Part shown: positions 1 to 12,370 of the stretch, in pieces | Position numbering within the stretch: the first letter of the stretch is position 1 | Layout: each line of letters begins with the position of its first letter | Origin: Pterobdella sp. o SKG-2022 | Taxonomy: Eukaryota > Annelida > Clitellata > Hirudinida > Piscicolidae | Direction of reading: 5' to 3' | Assembly (NCBI GenBank): GCA_964035795.1 | Contig: OZ038324.1 | Span: 8,000,792 to 8,064,791 of the forward strand | DNA: 64,000 nt | Translations under genes and position numbers: made by a program | The notes under the pieces: model-generated | Seen by the model: the letters and a program-made list of their open reading frames with translations, nothing else | Told to the model about the DNA's origin: nothing | Databases searched by the model: none

Positions 1-80
1 ATTTTATGGATATTTATAAATTAGCATGGATAAAGGCATCACAACTTTTAATAATAATCTATTAATAACAACATACATAA

Positions 81-178
81 ATTAAACTTCAAAAACATCA
101 ATTGAGAATTCCCACATTTATTTGAAAGAAAGGCTATAATTTTCGATGAGTATAGCCTTATCATAAAACATTAGCGTG
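81..178 (+). repeat. Dispersed 98 bp repeat with hairpin, copy 1
   Basis: This 98 bp block aligns without gaps to 25365-25462, with about 10 mismatches (roughly 90% identity). Both copies carry an imperfect inverted repeat, AAGGCTATA ... TATAGCCTT in this copy (130-159), that can fold into a hairpin. No coding capacity or terminal inverted repeats were seen. It is probably a fragment of a short non-autonomous element. Confidence 0.7.
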
Positions 179-1228
179 CTAATGTTTATGATAATGCACA
201 AAACGCACATCCCTAAAGGTTCAATTTTGATCACGTATTCTGGTCAGTTGACTCCACCCACGCCAACTTCTCATCGCAGGCTCATGTGAGTTCCACTATA
301 TATAACATAAAAGGATAATGCTGGGAAAATGATACATAAATAATAAAAATGAATAAAACACAATAATATGAATAAAACTATCAAAAAAAAAAAATAAACA
401 AATAAATAAAAAATACCAAAAAATCATATAGCTACATGACTATATCGATAAGATACACTGAGGCCTCAACAAAACTAAGAGCACATGTCAATACTATAAA
501 TCAAAATACAAGGATGGTTATAACTTTTTATCTTGCACGAATCTTATCGTGAAAGAGTGTTGAGCTACTAAGTAGCATTAGTACTATTTATGCATGAGCT
601 TAAATAGCATACGAAAAGTTCAGTTAAGAAAAGTGTATAATTTGAATTGTTTTGTGCTAGGATAATTTAGTTATTCACAACACATTATGTTCTGATATAC
701 TACTAATTATGTATTCAAGAAGTTTGGTGTACCCTAATATAACGTAAGAAGAAACAATTTTGAATTTTTCAATATACAAAGATGTTTAATAATGAAAATG
801 TAAAAGATTTATGTGCGTTAAAACACGTACGGATAATACAAAATTCAAATAACCAGTTCTTATCAATAAATCGCCAACGTTCATTACTTTGCATTATGCA
901 ATGGTAAGAGCTATCTTATCAGGACTTGTTGAATCATTGGTATTTATCACTGTTTATCAAAGGGGACTTTAAATATGTTTTGAAATTTTTACAAGTGTGT
1001 TTTAAAAAATTTTAATTTTATTACGTATAATTAACAAAATAAAGCTATTCGAATTTCATGTATTCAAAAATCAGAGTAATTCATGTAAGCCCAGTTAAAA
1101 TGCACAAAACACAGCTACCACAGGCAGATAGTAATGAGTTTTATCAGTGCAAGAAATGCAGAACTCTAATTAAGTGTCACTTGTAAAAATTTCCGTTAAT
1201 TACTGTACCACGATGGAATATAAATTAT

Positions 1229-1415
1229 TTGATGATGAGGGTAGTGGTGATGATGATGATGATGGGGGTGGTGATGATGATATTGGTGGTGGTGATGATG
1301 AGGGTAGTGGTGATGATGATGATAAGTGTAGTGATGATTATGAGGGCGGTGATGATGATGATGATAGTGGTGATGCTGATGATGAAGATGACGATGATGG
1401 TGATGATGATGCAGA
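1229..1415 (+). repeat. (GAT)n / (GGT)n microsatellite
   Basis: A run of GAT and GGT triplets is open in all three forward frames and in a reverse frame, as expected for a trinucleotide microsatellite without coding constraint. One frame (1174-1467) gives an Asp/Gly-rich peptide, but no flanking codons match a known family. Confidence 0.75.
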
Positions 1416-1659
1416 AAAGAAGGAGAAGGATAATAATGAAAATAAACACAAATTAAGATTATTTTAGCGCCTGCTGAAACAATTGGAACCTTTAAAAAAA
1501 TCTTTTAATGAAGATTGTAATAAAAATAATTTTTATTCAAAGATTTCAACAAATTATGGCACTTTCCTTGAAATAAGTTTGAAGCTGTGAGTCATCAAGT
1601 TCTTTCACTGCTGAACTATCTTTTCAGATTGTATAACAATAATAAAAATAAGAATAAGC

Positions 1660-1694
<35 letters not shown>

Positions 1695-1929
1695 GCACAT
1701 TATCTAATTTTTTTAATAATAAAAATAATTTGTATAAAAATAAGTTTTATAAAAAAATAAATAAATTTAATAACAATCCTCATGCTAATTATTATAAATT
1801 TAAAATAATAACCATCACTTCATCATAGCATGCTTGGATGGTGGCAACAAAGATGATAATAATAAAAACAATAATAATAATAATAGCAATAATAATCATA
1901 ATAATAAATAAACCACATAACCGTTGAAG

Positions 1930-4900
1930 GTATACAGAAGCTTATGTGATAAAGTGTTATCTCCCGTACTGAAGGGCTTCAACTCTTGCATGTTTGCATA
2001 CGGACAGACTGGCTCTGGGAAAACACATACTATGATGGGAGATGAGGTGGGGGGAGGACTAGAGAGGTGGTGGAGGTGTGGATAAAAGAAGGAATGTGGT
2101 TGAAATGTGTGGTTTGGAGGGTGAGTGGTTGTTGAGGTAGGGTATGATGAAATGGTTCATTGGGTGACTAGTTTTGGTGAAGGGGATGAAGTATTTAAGA
2201 TGTTTGTGTGGATATTTGGTTGGGTGCATGGGTGGGTGTAAGAAGGTTTCAAGCGCGTATTGTTTAGAAATATTAGTAAATGAATTAATGAAAAAACGGA
2301 GAAAATATAAACTTCAAATGTTAAATAATAGAAATAGTCAAAGAAAAATTATTTTTCATATGTAATGGAAAATCTTCATAGCTATAAGAAAAATGAAATA
2401 TCTAATATGAGCTGACACCCACAATAGAACGATGCAGGGTTTATTCCTAGGCTGTGTGAGGTTCGTTTGAAATTCCATTATATACCTTGATATGAATTTC
2501 AGTTATTATGTATTAAAAATAATTGAAGGATTTGTTTGAGCGTTTAGAAGTGAAGAAGACAGAGACGAAAGAAGGAGATCACCTTTTGACCTACAAGGTT
2601 TTTGTTAGGTATGCCTTCAGATTGGAGTCGTTATTGGTGTTTTGGTTGGGTTCTAGGATGTTGAGAATTTTATGAATTCAGTTTTAAGAAATTATACCAA
2701 TAAGAACTTGTTTCTCAAAGATATAATGGTCTCTATTCAAATTTTTTTTTTGCAGTTTCATTGAAGTGTACAATGAGAAAGTTTATGATTTGCTCAACAA
2801 AACATACAAGAAAAATAGATTAAATGAAAAACAAAATGCTAAAGAAGCAGAGGTTTTTTGTAGCAATCAAAGTCTCGAATCAAGCATCCAAAGCTGTCGA
2901 GAGTTCAAGTCCTGTTACTCCTTAAAAAATTGCCTCGAAACTCCTACAAACGAAAAAAAAATTCAAAACAAAAAATCAAACTTCCACAATAAAAGCCACA
3001 ACTTCATGAACTACCCTCGTTCCAATTTAGCCTCTTCTTCGACACTCAATCGCTCCAAAACCATTCGCCACCACCAACAGCCATTGAGAGTGAGAGAACA
3101 CCCAAGCAAGGGGCCTTTTGTTGAGGGTTTGATGGAGCATGAAGTGGGTCGGGTAGCTGAGGTTAAAGCTCTTTTGAAGAGAGGAAATTCTTTGAGGTTG
3201 AGAAGGGTGGATGTGGATTTGTTGGAATGATGAGCTAGAAGGTATTATAGAGTAGAGATTTACAAATATATCTCCTAATGACTAATAAATGAAACTTATA
3301 AATTTTGAGAAAACAATTTGACTATTGAATTTTTATTGAAACCGCTTTAAAAACTATCAAATAGATAATCTACCAAAATGAATAATACATAATGATGTTC
3401 TACCGCAGAACAACCGCAGAAACACACATGCATAAAAGGAGCAGTCGAAGTCATGCCATTTTCACTGTCACTTTTATACAGGCAAGTACTTGTCTTTATG
3501 TCATTCATTTTTTATATCACATAATTGTTTTTACAGGCCAGACTGGATGCTAATAAACCGATGGAACGAAGGAGTAAAATAAACCTCGTCGACCTTGCCG
3601 GCAGGTGGCGCTCTAATATAATAAAAAATACCGAATAAAACTTTTTTAAAATTCTTGTATATATTGAGTTGTAAAACAATCATTTAAAAAACACCACAAA
3701 AAATTTTGCTCCAATATCCCCAAGTGAAAGAAGTGATACTAGTAGATGGTACAATAAAGAAAGAGCCATTGAAGGTGCAGGAATCAACAAATCTCTTGCC
3801 ACTTTGGCCACTGTCATCCAAGCTTTGGGTTGGTTAAAATTTTTTCGTCAAGAAGAAATTTCTAATGTGTTGAATGCGAAATAGTTTGTTTTCTCACTTT
3901 AAATATGAGTTGATTTAAAGGAGCTAAAAGCTTTGGTAAAAAAAGCTTTTTTATGAACACTTTATCCATCATATCGTCGTACTAAGAGCCCAGTTCAAGT
4001 TGCTATGGCTCACCGCTAACATCTTATATTTTAATCAGCCGGCTTATTTATATGACCGTCTTTCCATTAGACAGACTCCTGAGTCTCTCAGGTCTTCCAA
4101 CTCTGGTTTATGCCTACATCAGCCTGTCTCTTCTAACCCTTTTTTACATCGCTCCTTCTCGCATATCGCCCCTCACTTATGGAACTCTCTTCCACTCAAT
4201 CTCCGTCTTTCACCTTTTCTTAAAGTTTTTCGCAAGCGTTTAAAGACGCATCTTTATAGCCAAATTTCTCTCTCATAGCCCTTCTGATTAGAACAGCGCC
4301 TCTGCAGCAAACCTAGTTTGCAAACTGTGCGCCCTACAAATAATAATAACAAATAATAATAATCATTGAGTTTTGTATTCACTGACTCACGTCGCAAACA
4401 CTTGGCAGCTCACCGGTCTCTACAAGTATCATGGAACATCCCCAACTTCTCACCTCGCACCGCAGCCAAGCAGGCCCACATTCCTTACAGAGACTCCACC
4501 CTCACTTGGCTGTTGAAGGATTCATTGCAGGGCAACGCAGAGTCAGCCATGATCGCAAGTTTGTTTCTATGTTTTGATGGCGGAGGTGTTATGAGTAATA
4601 TTATTTTGCAGCAATATCTCCGTCTTCTACATGCTATTTTGAAACCATCAACACTCTGTATTATGGACAAAAAGCCAATGAAATCATCAACAAACCGCAC
4701 ATAAACGAAGTAAACTTTATTTCGTAAATTATCCATTAAGAACATATGAAACTTATTAATTTTTTTTCTTATTGTGTCCATCTTGTAACTACCCCTCCTT
4801 CCTCTCTCACTTCCTCCTTCTCTCACCTTCTCCCTCTCTCACTTCTTCCCTCTCTCACCTTCTCCCTCTCCTACAATCTCCACCAGGACCCAGTCACCAG

Positions 4901-7900
4901 ACTAATCAGAGGATTGAGGGAAGAGATTAGCAGACTCAAGTCCCTTCTCATGAAGCAGAAGGTTTGGTGGGTGTTGATGGTTTTGGTGGTTCTGGTGGGT
5001 TTTCTGGTTGTTTTAGGATAGGTAAAAAACTTTGGATGGTTTTCAAAAGAATTTAGTTTTGAAAAATTTTTAAGAAAACGTGTTTTTTGGTTGAGAGGTT
5101 GTGATTGGTGTTTATGGCAATAATAAACTCTGTTAACGTTACAACTTTCAAAACAGATGAAAGATACCACTGTTCCTTTCTCCGATGTAGCTGTTGGTAC
5201 AGAAGATATTTTCAAAGCTGATGATGAAGACGACGATGATGGTTTTAGTGGTGATGATAATGATATTAATGATGATAATGATAGTGGTTATCCGAAAACA
5301 AAAAATTCGATAGAAAATTTTGGAATTCAAATATCTGAGGATGTTTTTGTTGGCGAGTTCTACGGCTTAAGAGATTTAAAAAGTATTAATGAAGGAGTCT
5401 TTGAGAAGGATAATATAGGAAATGCCAATGCAATTCTTCATAAAAATTATGATAATAATGCTGACGAAGAGAAGATTATAATGCGAAAACTATTGAAGGA
5501 TGAAGTTGAAGTGAGTTAATTGAGATCAATATTGTTCATATAACTTTCTTCAGTGATAATACTGCTCATAACTTTCTACCACGCCATTCTTATGTAATTT
5601 CATAGCACCAACTCTTCTTACAGGTGGACCAGCTCACAAGGACTTTCATTGAGAAATGGAAAATGATGGAAGTAGGAATATGGATTTAATTTACTTATTC
5701 ATTATTTGGTATTTAATTTAAGTTAAATTATTTAAATAATTAAATTTAGTAATGTTTAATTAGTCAGTTTTTCATTTTAAAAAAATTTTATTAAAATTAA
5801 TAACTTTTGACCAGCAATAATTCAATTACCACCAACTGATATTACTAGAACCACCTGGAGAAGAGGGAAGCGAAGGAAAGATCAGCAAAGATTGACAGGA
5901 CGTGTGGAAGTGGTGGGAAAACAAAGGTTAAACATATTGTTCAGATTTGTTACCTCAATGTTGTATTTCTACAGCTTTCTCAAATCACAAAACCAGAATT
6001 ATTGTTATTATTACTATTATTGGTAATATCGGCTATTTCTATTATTTTTAAAAATTAATATTATCATCTTATTAGTTTATTATTTTCTCATTATTTTTTT
6101 TGTATGCATATTATCTGCAATTATTTGGTCGGGACATTAATTGCTTGTAGAAATTTAAATTTCTTGTAATTATCTACAGAAAAAACTATTTATAGCAACC
6201 AATGGTTTTCCTTGAAAACTAAAACTATTTATAGAAGCGTGGTATAATAACAACACATAAAAAATTATTAATAGCATATAAAAATGTTTGAAAAAAGAAA
6301 TTCCGAAGTATACAGATGTCTCTAAAAAGTATACAGAATACAAGCACTACAACTATACGTAGCTCTAACGGATCGAGACAAGTTTTAACATGCAAATTCT
6401 TTAAAAACAGTGCAATCCAATAGATTTTTCATTATGAAAGAAATTTTGAAAGGGTTTTATCAAGTTGGCGTTGATCGTTTGAAATAGTCTATCTTAATTT
6501 GGTTACCAAATAGATAGTTCGTTACGAAATTTATTGAAGACTTTTGGAAAAAATTGTGTTTGGTCTTAGAATTGTGTTTTGCAGGCTAATCTCTCTCATC
6601 ACAGAAATATATTGAAAATACTTCTCGATGTAAAAACATAGAAATATTAATATTCACCCTCTTATTTCTATTAACTTAATTCTCATTTCTGTTTTTATTT
6701 ACAGGATACGAAAGAAGAAGGAATGTCGAGAGGAAGTTGTGACGCCCAACCGTTAAACGGGTCCTTGAGAACGGCGTTGTTGCAAGTGCTAGAAAGTCTA
6801 TCACAAAGAGGTTTGAAGACCTCAGATGAACCTAGAAAATTGAATGGAGATTTAGAACATGGGCCAAAAGCTTGTGAAGTCTTAGATGCAAATGAGCTGC
6901 TAAAGATTTTTAAAAACAACGGTGTTCTCTTGCAGCGCTCTTCCAACGAACTCGAAGTAAAACAAAATGGCACATCACATGGGAGGTTGTTCGATGAAAA
7001 ACGACCAAGTCCTATCGGCAGTGAAGATGCCTTCAGCAATCAACTGCCTCAAAAGCCCTTAGACCAATTCAATAATTTGAATTCAATTAATTTGAAAGCG
7101 TGTCTATATATTTTATCAGATCTCAAAAACCTTTCACCAAACCACTTGAACGTTCAAGAAATTAACAAAGTCATCCAGATGTATGCTCTCACACTTGATC
7201 AAACAGATAAATGTGTTGGCGATCAAACGAATCCTGGTGTTGAAGCAGAGGAAGATGGTCAGGCACATAATACTCTAGAAACAAACAACCTTATAAACAA
7301 CACTTCGCTAACAACCTTCCAACTTGAAAATCCCACTCTATCAACCACCCAATCACACAACACTTCACCATCAACCACTCAACCACACAACACCCCACCA
7401 ACAAAACCACTCACAAACGACGATGAAGAATCAGTCTGCTCTGAAGACTCCCTTGATCTCATTGATAGCTCTCAAAGTTTCACCAAACAAAGGGGCTTAA
7501 GGCAAGCTGTTGAGGTAGACAAGCAAGGTGCCAGAAGCATTCTAGGGGCTTTTGATGCGATGCCTTCACAGTTTTATGATCATAATGTATGCGAATCAGT
7601 TGGAAATGAGAGTGAAAAAAATTTGGAAAATGAAAACAAAGAGTCAAACAAATTTAGTCGTGAAAAATTTGAAGAAATACAATTGGGTGATGAAGATGCT
7701 ATAGAAAACACAATGGAAGCATTTGACAAGAATTTAAATGAACCAGGAGTAAATCTCTGTAACCAATCAGAAAAAAATTCAATAAATGATACCAATGTTG
7801 ATGTTGGAAATAGCATTGCCCAAGATAATGTCACAATCAAAAATGCTAGTGTATTAGAGGGCATTAATGATGAAGAGGATGAGATGGAAGATTTTAAAGT

Positions 7901-10754
7901 AACTTCAACACCTGCCAACACTCCACTTAAAAGTAAAGAAGACTTGAACAGAGAAAACAATAGATATACAAGAATAGAAATGGAATATGAAAATATAAGG
8001 GCAAATAATGATAAAATTTCTAATGGCTTGAGTCATGAAAAAGTTCGTAATGGAAATAACAGTTCAATTGAAAAGTTTGAAAACATCAACACTACAAACA
8101 CTACAATTTTATATGGGGAAAATGTTGAAGGAAAAAGTTCAAAAATTATCGCTGAAAAAAACAAAGAAATTGAATGTAGGTCAAATGATAAAATTGGTGT
8201 TGTTTATGACTCCTCTATCGGGCCTCATGAGTTTGCAACATTTTCAACTAAACAAGAGGCAAATGAAACTCCTAACTACACAAATTTTAATAAAAAGTCT
8301 CCCACTGAAAACAGGGCACCAAATAGCTTTTCACCATCGAAGCAAATAATATATACTCCGTTGAAACATTTAGATATGGGTGTGAACTGTGATTTGGAAT
8401 ACAAGATAAATGATATGAAGAAAAATCAAGGTGATTATGATGAAGTTTATGATGGGGGCTTAGAACGTTTGACAAAAACTGATGTGATCAGCTTTAATAT
8501 GGATGGTTCCAAAAATGATTACACGAAATCCAAAAATTCTCGCGAAAACTTCAATTCTTTTAATCTCAAACTCCTTTCTGAAGATGTTTCTAAAGAGAAG
8601 AAAGTTCTTTCAAACGAAAGTTCAGATAATGATGGTGTTGAAAAAAGTATCGATAAAGATCTTTTAAAGCAAAATACACTGGTGAGTGCATCTTATTTGA
8701 TGCTGTCGAACCCTCGTGTTGATAGTGGTGATGAAGGTGATATAGAATATGAATACATAGGCCTGCAACCGGTCAAAAACAATGATAGAAAAATCCGTGA
8801 AAGGAATTATCAAAAACAAAAAAAGCATTTTAACAACAAATCTTGTAAATCTAAGTTTTCTATCGGATTCAACGTTTCCAGTGATACAGATCAAAGTCAA
8901 TTTGAAAGCAATGACCAAATGAAAGTCAACACATCTTCTCTTCACAAATCTTCCTCTAGTCTTGATGCTAACCTCAGCTGCTACCATAGAGATAATGATG
9001 GAAGTTATTTTAACCGAGAAGCAATACGAAATGAAGAGTGTTTGAAAAAATTTCACCGAGAATCTGCTTTGTCTGTTCCATCAACTCCAAACAGAACTCC
9101 CAGGTTTTCAGACTTGTCTAAGAGTCACAACACACTACCCAGAACTGAAAACAACTATGAAATAGAGAATGATCACAGTGAATCGATTTCCGAAAATGAA
9201 TCTGCTTTGGATCTTTCGAATAAAAGTGTTGATAAAACAAAGAAGAACATGGGCCAAAATAAAAACCGATTTGATAGAGCTTCTGAAAACTTAAACCGCA
9301 CCATTGACTTTTCTCGACTGCCCTCATACAAACACAATTCCAGCCACTTGCCTCATCAAATCAATATCGCTTCATTGCAAAAGGACCTTTCAAAAAGTGG
9401 CGAAAATTTGTTAGATAACGACTTCAAAGCTTTTGAAGATCTTCTACCTTTTTATCACCCACTACCATCCTCAAAAAGCCCCCCTTCGAACATCCATTTT
9501 GATCGCCCTCGATTATCTGAGAATCTCTTTGAAAACTCAAAAGTTTCTACTCATAATCCCCATTTCAATCACAGTTCCATGAATGAACTTCACGTTCAAA
9601 AACCACATTTGCCCAGTCACATGCACCATCAATCAAGAAAAGTTATACAAAATTCTTTGAATAAAAATCAAACGCATGGTGAAACTAGAGAAAGGAGAAA
9701 TGAGAATAACTATGAAAAACTTTCTACTTGCAGAGTTTTGTCCCGAAACAATTTTGATAATAGTAAAAACACAAAAAATTCTACAGCAAATAACTCAACC
9801 TCTTCTATAAACAGCATAACACTAGTCCTCGAGGAGCAAAAAATGTCGAGTGATGATGAAAAAATGAACCGAATTTTGAAATTAAATTCGAAATTAAAAG
9901 AAATTTCAAACAAATATACAAACTCTTTCAGCGATGAAGAAGAAAAAGTAATTAGGAACAAAAAATCCTATGACAAAAAAACATTTGAAAAGATTAACGT
10001 TCAAAGCGTTGGGAGAGCTGGTGATTACACTTTTCCTCAAACAAAATATATATCTCTTCCTGATAGTACTTCTAACTATTTAAAAATTTCAAAAAAAGAA
10101 AAAGAAACAAATGCCATGAAGAGAGATCTTGCATCAAAAAAAAGCTACAAAGAGTCTGATAATTTGCAAGAGGAAAGCTTAAGAGAGTTCAAAAGAGGAA
10201 CTTCCGACGGAAATGACGAAAACAGATTAAGGGTTAGAGAAAAGAATAGTATAGAAATCAAAAATAAAAATAGTTTCACAAAAAGTTGCCAAACATCATT
10301 GGATAAACTTGGGAATAAAAAACACGAAAAAAGAAATTGCATAAAACGAATAAAAGAATTAGAGAAAGAGAAAATCGAAATAACAAGAATGATGGGAGAA
10401 GGGCTGAGTGTGTGGAAAACCAGGCTGGAGCTGATGGAAGCCAGACTTAACTACAACATGGGACAGACTGATCTACTGCTCTCCATGCTACAAAATGAAG
10501 GAAAGAACATTCTTTGTGAACCTATTGATTACGACCTTGATCATCAAGATGGACTGGCGTTAATGTGTCTAGACGAAGAAGTAGATAGGTATAATAATGA
10601 TCAACCTTTTAAAAGAGAACTTTTCAACAAAAAATATTGTTCCAACAACGTGCCAATAGTGGACGAAAAATTTGTAAATACTAGAATTGAAAAAATCAAA
10701 AAGCTCCGTTCTCATATGTCAAATGAGCTCGATAAATGCGCTGAAGAACTATGA
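1930..10754 (+). CDS. Kinesin-3-like motor protein with long low-complexity tail (5' end missing)
   Basis: Microtubule motor ATPase. Fourteen exons keep phase: 1930-2046, 2428-2460, 2529-2608, 2756-3196, 3409-3481, 3537-3604, 3725-3828, 4409-4558, 4612-4709, 4887-4961, 5157-5510, 5624-5671, 5849-5926, 6705-10754 (1922 aa read). The motor core is complete from the P-loop (AYGQTGSGKTHTMMGD) through FIEVYNEKVYDLL, switch I (SSRSHAIF), switch II (NLVDLAGSER), INKSLATL and IPYRDSTLTWLL, to a neck reading RLIRGLREEISRLKSLL. LRVREHP and this neck are kinesin-3 (KIF16B/STARD9/KIF1) features and do not fit conventional kinesin. All nucleotide-binding residues are present, so the motor looks active. 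The first motor strands are absent. A roughly 90-residue insertion sits between YDLL and LRVREHP. The intron after 3481 is GC-AG. The last exon codes an acidic, Asn/Ser-rich tail ending in a basic coiled coil (about 10330-10500). No FHA, PX or START domain was recognised. A possible poly(A) signal is at 10881. Confidence 0.9.
3975..4330 (+). mobile_element. LINE reverse-transcriptase C-terminal relic in a kinesin intron
   Basis: A forward open frame (4000-4278) carries the pattern typical of the far C-terminus of non-LTR retrotransposon ORF2: YLYDRLSIRQTPESLRSS, then HIAPHLWNSLPLNLR and RKRLKTHLYSQ. It ends near an AGCGCCTCTG stretch and an A/T-rich tail with AATAATAAT repeats. It lies wholly within the intron 3829-4408 in the same orientation as the gene. 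Only the last ~90 codons are present, so it is 5'-truncated and dead. Confidence 0.75.
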
Positions 10755-11317
10755 TGGGGTATATGAGAAAATATATATGCTAAAATCAATAGATTTAATT
10801 ATTTTTGAAGTTTTCTGTCGCTCTTTATTAAATTTTACATTTTTACAAAGTTTTATGGTGAGATATTTTTGATGATTATAAATAAATTCTAAAAATCTTT
10901 TTTTGCTGCAACTACACAACGAAGTATTTTGAAACAGTAAATAGCATAACCAAACTATAACAGTATAATATAATTAAATTATTAGTTATAATGAGCACCA
11001 AAAAAGACTTCACGAAACTTGCATCATTCATGCCTTAATTTGCCATAAATTATTTTAATTCCTATAATTTTCAATTAAAATCATTTTTAATAAAATTTGA
11101 AGCATTTATGTTTCAATTAAATGAGCGAAGATTTGATAAACTTTGAAAGCTGCGTTGTGATTGATGGGAGAATTGATCTAGTAGTGGTAACCTTTCGAGA
11201 ATAATGCCTTTTCATTAAGTTGCTTATTGCTTTGAGTTACAAATTGAAAAAATAATTTAGCTTTAAAGGTAGGGTAAGATAATGGCAGTCCAATTCGTGA
11301 AATAGTTTTGATGGAGA
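10755..11317. other. Intergenic, kinesin to secreted orphan gene
   Basis: AT-rich spacer with no open frame of note. AATAAA at 10881-10886, about 127 bases after the kinesin stop, is a plausible poly(A) signal. No promoter motif could be assigned for the next gene. Confidence 0.5.
10881..10886 (+). terminator. Candidate poly(A) signal of the kinesin gene
   Basis: AATAAA about 127 bases downstream of the kinesin stop codon. This is a consensus match only; there is no transcript evidence. Confidence 0.4.
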
Positions 11318-12370
11318 ATGATGGACAAATTAATTTTTTTTCTGCTGCTGTCACAATTTATGACAGTTTGTGGCATCGGGGATTACGAAGATTTTAATTA
11401 TTATTTCAATTATCAACCCAAAGAGCCTTATCCAAGTCATCAAAATGACGCTAACATCTACGGTTCCAATTTCAACGTAGACCCCTTTGGGGGAGATCAC
11501 CAAATAGAATATATGGGAGACAGTATTCAATTTTTGGGAAATTTTATGAAAGAAAAGTCTGAAGATGAAAACGTTGAATATGTCGGTGAAACTGAAAAAG
11601 ATAAACAGAAGGCTATAGAAGTTATAAAAAACAATACAGGCATAGAAGACGATGATCCGAGTGACAGTAACATAGTTAAGAGCTTGTACAAGATTGATGC
11701 TGAAAAACTTGTTGAGAACACTGATGGTCTTTTTGAAGGAAAGAATCATCTGTTGAGTGTTGTTGAACAGTTTAGAAAGGCGTGCAAAAAAAGTAAAAAA
11801 AAGCAGCCAACAGACTGGGATGGTGAGTATAACACACCAACTTCCACGACTTCCAGACCCGCCAAACTTGATTATCTGGGTCTTCTTAACAAATATCCCA
11901 ACAAGGCTTCAGAATACCTCACTTGGAAAAATCTTATGACCAGACCTACACATGAAAGTACAAACGAATATTCAAATAAACCACTCAAAATAACTTACAA
12001 AATTCCCCGACTGACGCACCTAACCATACCTAGACTAACATATCCAACTCCATCAACCCAACCAACACCACCTCCAACTTACGCATCACCACCTGAAACA
12101 TACCCTACCCTAGCTCCGACATACCAAACAAAAGTCTCTACTGAAAAAAATTATAAACGACGCAATGGACAAAGAAAGAAACCAACATTTTATTATTTGA
12201 TCGACCTCAACCACCCAAGATACAACCGTCTCAAATATGGATTCAAAAATTTCGACTCAATCTTCCCTAGAAAAACCAACGAGTTTAACCAACCTTTTCC
12301 CTGTAAAACAGTTTGTAATCTTATCAGTTTGTATTATAAAGTATCAGTCAAATACAATTCATTTAATTAA
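11318..12370 (+). CDS. Secreted orphan protein, Pro/Thr-rich C-terminal half
   Basis: This 350-codon single open frame starts with a classical signal peptide: MMDKLIFFLLLSQFMTVCG, basic residue, hydrophobic core, small residues before the likely cut. The mature part is Tyr/Asn/Asp-rich (GDYEDFNYYFNYQPKEPYP), then acidic, then Lys-rich (KKSKKKQPTDW), then Pro/Thr-rich around residues 228-275 (PTPSTQPTPPPTYASPP), and ends in a basic segment with FPCKTVC. I recognise no domain. Composition suggests an extracellular matrix, cuticle or tube-like structural protein, but that is inference. The last ~20 codons may be read-through into an intron, since GT occurs after CKT and after YYK. A Cys-rich frame at 12463-12615 could be a following exon. 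Confidence 0.6.
   Translation: MMDKLIFFLLLSQFMTVCGIGDYEDFNYYFNYQPKEPYPSHQNDANIYGSNFNVDPFGGDHQIEYMGDSIQFLGNFMKEKSEDENVEYVGETEKDKQKAIEVIKNNTGIEDDDPSDSNIVKSLYKIDAEKLVENTDGLFEGKNHLLSVVEQFRKACKKSKKKQPTDWDGEYNTPTSTTSRPAKLDYLGLLNKYPNKASEYLTWKNLMTRPTHESTNEYSNKPLKITYKIPRLTHLTIPRLTYPTPSTQPTPPPTYASPPETYPTLAPTYQTKVSTEKNYKRRNGQRKKPTFYYLIDLNHPRYNRLKYGFKNFDSIFPRKTNEFNQPFPCKTVCNLISLYYKVSVKYNSFN

Larger units (their letters stand above)
1..1929. other. AT-rich non-coding stretch upstream of the first kinesin exon
   Basis: No recognisable gene is seen here. It contains a dispersed hairpin repeat (81-178), a (GAT)n block (about 1229-1415) and (TAA)n runs around 1660-1692 and 1855-1910. The missing 5' motor exons of the kinesin (strand beta-1 with the V-R-V-R-P motif) were looked for and not found, so they lie before the window or are too short to recognise by eye. 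Confidence 0.6.

Noticed and set aside
1174..1467. Asp/Gly-rich 97-codon frame
   Set aside because: It is a (GAT)n microsatellite, open in several frames at once. The non-repeat ends match no protein and do not fit the missing kinesin exons.
1930..10754. Kinesin-1 heavy chain as partner of the nearby kinesin light chain
   Set aside because: The motor has LRVREHP and a RLIR-LREEI neck, which are kinesin-3 features, and the tail lacks the kinesin-1 light chain-binding coiled coil. The linkage is probably chance.
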